From the NCBI GenBank assembly GCA_002394395.1, contig DGTR01000037.1:13944-77943 (forward strand): a stretch of 64,000 nt of DNA, given 5' to 3'. Positions 59,104 to 64,000 of this stretch are shown one piece after another. Made by a program: the position numbers and the translations under genes. The notes under the pieces were generated by a model that was not told the DNA's origin, made no database searches, and was given only the letters and a program-made list of their open reading frames with translations. The stretch's first letter is position 1. Every line of letters starts with the position of its first letter. This DNA is from Bacteroidales bacterium UBA4331 (GTDB taxonomy: Bacteria; Bacteroidota; Bacteroidia; Bacteroidales; Paludibacteraceae).

Positions 59104-59733
59104 ATGATACACTATGATGACTACAATCTACAGTTGATTGAGCGGGAAATCCTTCATTGTTATATTCGAGAGAACTATAAGCAAGTGGAATGCTTGCTCC
59201 GGGTGCGCAAGGAGATGCTGAATGCGCAGGCTATGTCTCATCAGAAAGAATTGCTTCCTGACATAATCGCTTTTAATGACGGTTTTCGCGATGCTTTGAA
59301 AATAATGTACAACAGAGCACTAAGTTTGTATCAACAAGTCTATGCAATACAACAGAACATCCAATTAGAAGCAAAGTGCTTTCTCGATTACAACTATTCC
59401 AAAACACATCCATACCAAGCGGATCACCGTGAAGATTTATGGGAAGCACTCAGTAATTCCGGAAATCGATATTATGAGACCCATGGAGCTGCGTATTTAG
59501 TATTTAATAAGGGTAATTGTGAATCTTTTGACTCTTTTATCGGAATGGTAGATGGAATCACTAATTGGAATGAGCATTTTGACCCTCTGCTCACAAAGGA
59601 TTTACATCTTATTGAACCTTTCCACTCACTTTTTGAAGACATGAATTTTGCTCTGACTGATTTTATCTTTGTTCGTGAATTCAATTGGGATTTTTCTATA
59701 ACAAATGATGATACATTCTTGTACAAAGCATAA
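59104..59733 (+). CDS. Unknown helical protein of the WYL island
   Basis: 209 residues, A/T-rich gene, soluble. The N-terminal half is helical (LIEREILHCYIRENYKQVEC, ALSLYQQVYAIQQNIQLEAK); the C-terminal half is aromatic and acidic (FHSLFEDMNFALTDFIFVRE). No family recognised. Starts 2 nt after the upstream stop and is followed by a terminator. Confidence 0.7.
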   Translation: MIHYDDYNLQLIEREILHCYIRENYKQVECLLRVRKEMLNAQAMSHQKELLPDIIAFNDGFRDALKIMYNRALSLYQQVYAIQQNIQLEAKCFLDYNYSKTHPYQADHREDLWEALSNSGNRYYETHGAAYLVFNKGNCESFDSFIGMVDGITNWNEHFDPLLTKDLHLIEPFHSLFEDMNFALTDFIFVREFNWDFSITNDDTFLYKA

Positions 59734-59742
59734 ATTTTGAAA

Positions 59743-59777
59743 GGACTGCTGACTCGTGACGAGCCGGCAGTTTTCTT
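59743..59777 (+). terminator. Terminator closing the WYL island
   Basis: ACTGC-TGACTCG and CGAGCCG-GCAGT pair around TGA, followed by TTTTCTTTT. Confidence 0.8.
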
Positions 59778-59828
59778 TTATACTTACCTACGGTCTGCCG
59801 ATTTTCTGTCACGTTTGTTTGCCCTTTC

Positions 59829-59890
59829 TTAAACCCGCCTATCCCTTCCTAAATCTGCCTATTTCGGCATAAAAAGGCCTATTTTCTCCC
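59829..59890 (+). repeat. CCTAAATCTGCCTATT phrase repeat, second locus
   Basis: Units CCTATCCCTT, CCTAAATCTG, CCTATTTCGGCATAAAAAGG, CCTATTTTCTCCCC. Same phrases as at 55966-56038, so the WYL island is bordered on both sides by this repeat family and by a promoter directly after it. Confidence 0.75.
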
Positions 59891-59895
59891 CAAAA

Positions 59896-59927
59896 TTTGC
59901 ATATATCAAAAAAAATGCGTACCTTTG
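59896..59927 (+). promoter_or_regulatory. Promoter of the gene at 60339
   Basis: TTTGCATATATC at 59896, A-run, TACCTTTG at 59920 (24 nt). Confidence 0.8.
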
Positions 59928-60338
59928 CACCGGATTTAGAGAGTGTTCTTTTTCCCGTTTGGAGCAACCGCTTGTGGCCGTGCATCCCAATGTCCTACAA
60001 CATCCCGTTTTGCCCCATAACCGCCTCGCCCCGCAACCGCCTCAATCCCACAAACACCTCGACCAAAATCGAGGTGTTTATGGGACTAAAATTAATCCAA
60101 AAGCGCGTGATTAGCGCGTGATAACCGGGTGGTTACCGCGTCATTAGCACGTTGTTCATATGACGTAAACGGGAGGAAAACTTGACGAACACCCGAAATC
60201 CTAACTCAAGTTAGAAATCTTGAAAACCTATATTATTAACCGCAAAAATCATGCCCGGAGCGTTCTCCCGACGGAACGGGAGAAGCGGCCTCCGCCTAAA
60301 AGGGTTTATAAAATATACCACAAAAACTGTGCCACCTT
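59928..60338 (+). other. Long leader without a gene
   Basis: Contains a hairpin CCCACAAACACCTCGA/TCGAGGTGTTTATGGG (60050-60086), repeats of GCGCGTGA and GTTACCGCGT-like words (60105-60150), and GTTCTCCC/GGGAGAAGC. No convincing reading frame. The related gene at 29323 also has a very long leader. Confidence 0.55.
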
Positions 60339-60824
60339 ATGACAAAAGTTAAACTACATGCCCCCGTGGCGGAAATGCACGGAGAATTTGAGAAAAACAG
60401 CGGAATTATCATGCGCCAGAAGAAGTATCGCGCACCCAACGGCGCGGTCCTCAAAGTCGGCGTTCAGGAGTCCTATAAGATTGCCCATCCGCGCGATTTT
60501 GACAGAACACCCGCGAAAGGCGCCGAACTCGCCAATATGCGCTCTTTCGGAGAAGTCAGCCGGATGACGACCGAAATCATCCGTTCCAAGCGCTACACCG
60601 ACGAAGAACTTGCCGCAATGACACCCGAAGAACGCGCGCATATAGCCGAACTCCGCCGCCGGTTGGAGAACTACCGTACCCGTTTCTATGCCCAATTCAA
60701 GAAACCCGACCCGGAAGCGCCTTTCGAGAAAAAACTGCGTCCCGGCGCATCCAAACTCTACCGGAAGCAGTACTCCAAACTCGACACCTTCATCCAAGCC
60801 CTCCTTCGCCAAAAACAGCAATAA
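60339..60824 (+). CDS. Unknown basic protein, 161 residues (relative of 29323 gene)
   Basis: Shares by eye a common plan with the product at 29323: SGIIMRQKKYRAPNGAVLKV with GVQESYK, FGEVSRMTTEIIRSKRY and IAELRRRLENYRTRFYAQF, and a Pro-rich join. A basic, helical, cytoplasmic protein. The C-terminal part (KLRPGASKLYRKQYSKLDTF) is longer than in the relative. Function unknown. Confidence 0.72.
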   Translation: MTKVKLHAPVAEMHGEFEKNSGIIMRQKKYRAPNGAVLKVGVQESYKIAHPRDFDRTPAKGAELANMRSFGEVSRMTTEIIRSKRYTDEELAAMTPEERAHIAELRRRLENYRTRFYAQFKKPDPEAPFEKKLRPGASKLYRKQYSKLDTFIQALLRQKQQ

Positions 60825-60830
60825 ACAACT

Positions 60831-60869
60831 AAAAATCCCGCAAATCCTTGCATAAGTGGGATTTTTTTT
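60831..60869 (+). terminator. Terminator overlapping the next promoter
   Basis: AAAAATCCC and GGGATTTTT form the stem; the loop carries CTTGCATAAGT, the -33 element of the following promoter. Confidence 0.8.
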
Positions 60870-60878
60870 GTACCTTTG
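60848..60878 (+). promoter_or_regulatory. Promoter of the gene at 60905
   Basis: TTGCATAAGTG at 60848 and TACCTTTG at 60871, nested with the preceding terminator. Confidence 0.8.
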
Positions 60879-60904
60879 CGCCCGAATTATTGAACTAAAG
60901 AGAA

Positions 60905-61135
60905 ATGAAATTGATAGACACTACAAACATGTGCTCGCATTTACAGCGGAAGTTATTTGCCCCAGATGGCGAATACCGCGCTATCCGTGAGCAGATAGAG
61001 AACGACCCGACGCTGACGGCTGTTGTCCGTTCACGGCAGTTACATATCTATCGCAACGGAAAGAAGATTCTTGTGCTGGCAGGCAAAAGCGCGCCGAAGA
61101 TTATTCGGGAAGATAAATTGACAGAATTATTATAA
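60905..61135 (+). CDS. Small unknown protein, 76 residues
   Basis: Alpha/beta (YRAIREQIENDPTLTAVVRS, LHIYRNGKKILVLAGKSAPK). No signal peptide. The 27-nt leader after the promoter and regular codon usage support a gene. No family recognised. The following 130 bp to 61265 hold no clear gene; a 40-codon frame from 61209 that overlaps the next gene is doubtful. Confidence 0.65.
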   Translation: MKLIDTTNMCSHLQRKLFAPDGEYRAIREQIENDPTLTAVVRSRQLHIYRNGKKILVLAGKSAPKIIREDKLTELL

Positions 61136-61265
61136 TAGCATAAATACGACCATAGACCAGTTTTGTGAACGGATGGCAACCCTCACACGCGTGTGGCTGT
61201 CCTTTGCATGGAGATAGAGCATTTGAGCGGCAAAGAAGCCATCGAATTAGTTAGAGCGCATCAAA

Positions 61266-61664
61266 ATGATTTTGTTTTTGTTGATATTAACATTAGTTTT
61301 GGTCGGCGTTGTAGCCATCATCGCATATAAGAGCCAAAAGAAACCTCAACGGATCATGCGTGAGGGCAAACTCCTGAAAAGCGAGACGGTCTTTATCGAC
61401 GGAGAACAACTATATGTGGAGAAGGTCGCTTTCAAGGACTGGCATGTATGTATTCATTCCTTTTATCTGATTTCCGACAAGCTGGCGGAGGGTCACACCG
61501 TCGTTGAACAAAGATGGGATTATAATGATTTTTGCAACATCACCGTCCGCCTCGAAGATTATACCTACCTGCTTATCCGTCAGGTGGATGTCATCGCCCT
61601 TGTCCGCAGTTTCAGACCCATTCCGATTGATGAATTTGACAATATCGCGCAACCATTGATATGA
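61266..61664 (+). CDS. Membrane-anchored unknown protein
   Basis: 132 residues: an N-terminal membrane helix (ILFLLILTLVLVGVVAIIAY) and a soluble domain of about 100 residues (VFIDGEQLYVEKVAFKDWHV, ITVRLEDYTYLLIRQVD). The stop overlaps the next ATG (ATGA), so it is expressed with the EamA transporter. No family recognised. Confidence 0.7.
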   Translation: MILFLLILTLVLVGVVAIIAYKSQKKPQRIMREGKLLKSETVFIDGEQLYVEKVAFKDWHVCIHSFYLISDKLAEGHTVVEQRWDYNDFCNITVRLEDYTYLLIRQVDVIALVRSFRPIPIDEFDNIAQPLI

Positions 61665-62545
61665 CTCAGAAACGGAAAACAGTTCTCGGCTTTGCAGCCG
61701 GAGTGACGGCGGGTGTCTCGTACGGACTGAATCCGCTGTTCGGCAAACCGCTCTTGGACGGCGGCGTGCCGGTGTTGTCGCTCCTGTTCTTCCGTTATGC
61801 TATCTCGGCGGTGATCTTAGGTCTCTGGATGGCGTTCCGGCATGAGTCTTTCCGCGTCAACGGACGGGAAATGCGCCTGTTGGTTGTGCTCGGCTGTCTG
61901 TTCGCCGCCAGCAGTGTCTTTCTCTTTGAGTCCTACCGGTTCATTCCTTCGGGGCTGGCAACGACCTTCGTTTATCTGTATCCGGTCTTTGTGGCGCTTA
62001 TCATGGTCGGGCTGCATGTCTATCCCAAATGGCAGGTATGGCTGTCTATAGCCGCCACGGTTGCGGGAGTGGTCTTGCTCAGCTGGCCTGCCGCCGGAAC
62101 AGAGATTCACTGGCTCGGCATTGTTCTCGCGGCGATGTCCGCTTTGAGTTACGCCGTTTATCTGGTGATTGTCAACCGCTCGCAGCGTATCAAGCATATC
62201 TCCGAACACATGCTGACGTTCTATGGTCTGGTGGTGGGTGCCATCGCCTTTCTGGCGTACCTGCTTGTTGACGGAACGCCGGTGTTGCAAGGCATAGACA
62301 CCACTTCGGACGTACTGAATCTCATCGGCTTGGCAGTTTTCCCGACTATGATAGCCATGTTGACGATAGCCCTTTCCACACGCCTTATCGGTCCGACGAA
62401 GACCTCCGTCTTGGGCGCTTTCGAACCCGTAACGGCAATCTTGGTCGGCACGCTGGTCTTTGGCGAACCGCTGACGGTGAACATCCTCGCCGGCATCGTC
62501 ATCTGCATTGCCGCCGTCCTGTTCATGATCCTCAGCGAGAAGTAA
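61661..62545 (+). CDS. EamA-family (DMT) transporter
   Basis: 294 residues with ten membrane segments in two EamA halves. AAGVTAGVSYGLNPLFGKPL, LPLLFFRYAI-like (LSLLFFRYAISAVILGLW), FLFESYRFIPSGLATTFVYLYPVFV in the first half and LIGPTKTSVLGAFEPVTAILVG with GEPLTVNILAGIVICI in the second are typical of the family. The substrate is unknown. Confidence 0.9.
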   Translation: MTQKRKTVLGFAAGVTAGVSYGLNPLFGKPLLDGGVPVLSLLFFRYAISAVILGLWMAFRHESFRVNGREMRLLVVLGCLFAASSVFLFESYRFIPSGLATTFVYLYPVFVALIMVGLHVYPKWQVWLSIAATVAGVVLLSWPAAGTEIHWLGIVLAAMSALSYAVYLVIVNRSQRIKHISEHMLTFYGLVVGAIAFLAYLLVDGTPVLQGIDTTSDVLNLIGLAVFPTMIAMLTIALSTRLIGPTKTSVLGAFEPVTAILVGTLVFGEPLTVNILAGIVICIAAVLFMILSEK

Positions 62546-62568
62546 AAATAAGATCATCCGGAACTCAT

Positions 62569-62682
62569 ATGACCTACGACGAATACATAGCCCAAGAACA
62601 GCAAGCGATGGATGAGGAGCAGCGGGATGACAGTTGCTTCCTGGAGTATCAGCCCGAAGGGCAGTTTGTTCGCGGACATTAA
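62569..62682 (+). CDS. Small acidic protein, 37 residues
   Basis: ATG 62569, 23 nt after the transporter stop, encodes MTYDEYIAQEQQAMDEEQRD followed by DSCFLEYQPEGQFVRGH. A real small protein is suggested by its composition and by the similar small gene at 41532 (both have acidic Tyr-Glu-rich starts), but there is no direct proof. Confidence 0.5.
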   Translation: MTYDEYIAQEQQAMDEEQRDDSCFLEYQPEGQFVRGH

Positions 62683-62743
62683 ATCTGACAACACCGCCCA
62701 AGCGTTGAATCTATAGCAACGCTTCTGCATAACTCGTTAAAAT

Positions 62744-62778
62744 AACAACCACCGACTCAAACCGAGCCGGTGGTTGTT
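62744..62778. terminator. Stem-loop between convergent genes
   Basis: AACAACCACCG and CGGTGGTTGTT form a perfect 11-bp stem. T-rich DNA follows on both sides only weakly. Confidence 0.75.
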
Positions 62779-62780
62779 GA

Positions 62781-63164
62781 TTACTTCTTGATGGTGTCGG
62801 AGTTCTGGTTGTATGCTTTGGCGACACATTTCCACTCGCCGTGTATCTTCATCAGCAACAGGTAATCGGTGAAGTCTATGCGGCCGCCCCATTTCTCCTC
62901 CAGCACGCGCACTACTGCCACCGTCTCCTCGAGGGAAACGACATCCACGCGTGCCTTGAAGTCCGCTCCGGCGCCAACCGTATCCACGTTGTGATAGAAC
63001 TGCTCAATAGAGCCGTGCTCCAGTTCGCCGTCCAGATAGCCGAACAATACGGCGTCTTCGGTAAATAACTCGCGGGCATAACGGCTGTTGCCTTCTGCCA
63101 CACTCTTGACAAACTTCATGGCAGCTTCTTCCACTGCCTTGTACTCTGAAATAGGTGCTCTCAT
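62781..63164 (-). CDS. NTF2-like (SnoaL/lumazine-binding type) protein
   Basis: 127 residues. The cone-shaped NTF2 fold is suggested by VEEAAMKFVKSVAEGNSRYA, LFTEDAVLFGYLDGELEHGS, VDVVSLEETVAVVRVLEEKW and FTDYLLLMKIHGEWKCVAKA. Proteins of this type in Bacteroidota are annotated as putative lumazine-binding or SnoaL-like; ligand and reaction are unknown. Divergent from an HxlR regulator, which may control it. Confidence 0.82.
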   Translation of the reverse strand: MRAPISEYKAVEEAAMKFVKSVAEGNSRYARELFTEDAVLFGYLDGELEHGSIEQFYHNVDTVGAGADFKARVDVVSLEETVAVVRVLEEKWGGRIDFTDYLLLMKIHGEWKCVAKAYNQNSDTIKK

Positions 63165-63194
63165 AATTCGTTTGTATTTTAGTTAATCATTATT

Positions 63195-63309
63195 GGGGTC
63201 CCCGACGGACACTAACGGAGTGTGTACGGTGGGGAGAGCGGAGGCAATAGTTGCATTTACGATTTAGCAGAGCGGTATCGTCCTTGCAATCTATTTGCCG
63301 AACGCGAGT
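63195..63309. ncRNA. Structured element (candidate RNA motif, copy 2)
   Basis: Read on the plus strand: stem 1 TCCCC/GGGGA with inner ACAC/GTGT (63199-63235), linker AGAGCGGA, and stem 2 (63243-63299) with GGCA/TGCC, ATAG/CTAT, TGCA/TGCA and ACGAT/ATCGT around TTAGCAGAGCGGT. It matches 11678-11786 in layout, loop length and flanking GCCGAACGCGAG. No tRNA follows here. On the minus strand it lies in the 5' leader of the NTF2-like gene. Confidence 0.6.
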
Positions 63310-63310
63310 G

Positions 63311-63341
63311 CAAAATTACAACAATATTACCATATACGCAA
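63311..63341 (-). promoter_or_regulatory. Promoter of the NTF2-like gene
   Basis: Minus strand TTGCGTATATGG from 63341 and TAATTTTG from 63318. This gives a leader of about 140 nt that would contain the structured element. Confidence 0.75.
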
Positions 63342-63384
63342 GTACCGAAAAATTATTCGGGTATGGAATAATTTGTGTATATAC

Positions 63385-63415
63385 TTGCGTAATTCGGAAA
63401 AAAGCAGTATCTTTG
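63385..63415 (+). promoter_or_regulatory. Promoter of the HxlR-type regulator
   Basis: TTGCGTAATTC at 63385 and TATCTTTG at 63408. Confidence 0.8.
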
Positions 63416-63432
63416 CAGCAAATTTTGAATTT

Positions 63433-63780
63433 ATGTACGAACGAAAGATACCCATTGATTTGGATTGCCCATTGAGGCTTACTATCAGTCTGATTGACTC
63501 CAAATGGAAATCCTGCATCCTGGATGAGTTGCGCCACCGCGCCATGCGTCCGAGCGAACTGCATAAAGCGTTGCCGGAAGCCACGCCGCGTGTGCTTGAC
63601 ATCCAGCTCAAAGAATTGGTAGATGACGGCTTGGTAATCAAGACTATCTACCCTGAACTGCCGCCGCGGAGCGAGTATTCCATTTCGGAACTGGGCATGA
63701 GTCTTATCCCGATTATTGACTCTATGCTCGCTTGGGGCGAGCAGCATATGGACTTGTTTGAAAAGAAATACGGCAAATGA
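63433..63780 (+). CDS. HxlR-family transcriptional regulator
   Basis: 115 residues. A winged helix with CPLRLTISLIDSKWKSCILD, HRAMRPSELHKALPEATPRV, LDIQLKELVDDGLVIKTIYP and PPRSEYSISELGMSLIPIID is diagnostic of HxlR. The Cys near residue 11 of this region is where redox-sensing members carry their reactive cysteine. Start at 63433, 18 nt after the promoter box. It probably controls a neighbouring gene. Confidence 0.93.
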   Translation: MYERKIPIDLDCPLRLTISLIDSKWKSCILDELRHRAMRPSELHKALPEATPRVLDIQLKELVDDGLVIKTIYPELPPRSEYSISELGMSLIPIIDSMLAWGEQHMDLFEKKYGK

Positions 63781-63790
63781 CCCGCCGTAG

Positions 63791-63817
63791 TTATATCACA
63801 AAAAAGCAGTACCTTTG
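63791..63817 (+). promoter_or_regulatory. Promoter-like sequence before the last gene
   Basis: TACCTTTG at 63810 with an A-run upstream (TTATATCACAAAAAAGCAG). The -33 element lacks TTG, so the match is partial. ATG follows only 9 nt later. Confidence 0.5.
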
Positions 63818-63825
63818 CACTCAAT

Positions 63826-64000
63826 ATGGAGTTACAACAAGACAGCATCATCGTAAGCGCCAGAATTGAAGCTCTCTTCAATCTCAAGTTGAGCAACTAT
63901 TTCACGCATGTGTTCGTGACAGACGGCGAGTGCGTAATGAAATATAGCGGTGAGCAGGTGAAAATGGGCAAGGGTGACTGCGTGATTATTGTGGCAAACC
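63826..64000 (+). CDS. Cupin-like protein, 5' part (runs off the window; possibly an AraC-type regulator)
   Basis: 58 residues are visible: SARIEALFNLKLSNYFTHVF, VTDGECVMKYSGEQVKMGKG and DCVIIVAN. The pattern of a short beta barrel with GDCVII resembles the N-terminal cupin of AraC-family regulators. The rest is outside the window, so the call is tentative. Spacing from the promoter box implies a very short leader. Confidence 0.6.
   Translation, partial: MELQQDSIIVSARIEALFNLKLSNYFTHVFVTDGECVMKYSGEQVKMGKGDCVIIVAN

Noticed and set aside
61209..61331. Small gene of 40 codons overlapping the membrane protein at 61266
   Set aside because: The frame is almost wholly within the next gene beyond its first 19 codons and shows no signal of its own.

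Overview
The window looks like a chromosomal segment of an uncultivated Bacteroidales bacterium. Three things support this. Promoters follow the Bacteroidota pattern, a TTG/TTTGC element 23-24 nt upstream of TAnnTTTG, here often extended to TTGCRTATNTC. The genes are of Bacteroidota type (uppS-bamA-skp-skp, exbB-exbD-exbD, BASS transporters, DUF4954 and DUF2130 proteins). The tmRNA tag ends in YALAA, as in Bacteroides relatives. The genus cannot be set from the sequence alone.

Layout. Positions 1-4.2 kb: tadA (cut by the edge), a PgpH-type HD phosphodiesterase, dus and a BASS-like transporter. 4.2-10.5 kb: two large repeat-rich secreted proteins with matching 5' leaders. 10.6-14.3 kb: secG, tmRNA, tRNA-Ala, an acetyltransferase-like protein, a Fur-family regulator, a YugP-type zinc peptidase and tRNA-Arg. 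14.4-21.2 kb: a secreted endonuclease/phosphatase-fold protein, initiator tRNA, a nucleoside phosphorylase-like protein, an RlmI-type methyltransferase, an exonuclease, tRNA-Cys, sufB and aqpZ. 21.3-29.7 kb is accessory: structured intergenic DNA, a secreted protease, two surface proteins sharing a C-terminal tag, RhuM and small unknowns. 29.8-52 kb is mainly housekeeping: murI, dnaN, DUF4954, rnz, radA, an outer-membrane protein, uppS, bamA, two Skp/OmpH chaperones, an MFS transporter, murF, tRNA-Ser, an RlmL-type methyltransferase, queA, tatD, tRNA-Ser and the exbB/exbD system. 52-55.8 kb: lipoproteins, DUF2130 and a BASS transporter. 56-59.8 kb: a lower-GC island led by a WYL regulator. 59.9-64 kb: small unknowns, an EamA transporter, an NTF2-like protein, an HxlR regulator and the start of a cupin-like gene.

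The most unusual feature is a set of short phrase repeats. They fill many gene spacers and also lie in frame inside conserved enzymes. The main 15-bp unit reads MVNDQ and occurs within sufB, murI (twice), the RlmI-type gene (twice) and the RlmL-type gene. It also borders the starts of pgpH-like, rlmI-like, queA and tatD. A 44-bp stretch with one mismatch is shared by sufB and murI in the same frame. A second family built on ATATCG lies in dus, radA and queA.

Two further systems deserve attention. The WYL island has the same 17-bp palindrome at two promoters with identical spacing, which suggests one regulon. A structured RNA element occurs at 11.7 kb and 63.2 kb with covarying stems around a nearly identical 13-nt loop. 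Related leaders precede tmRNA and tRNA-Cys.
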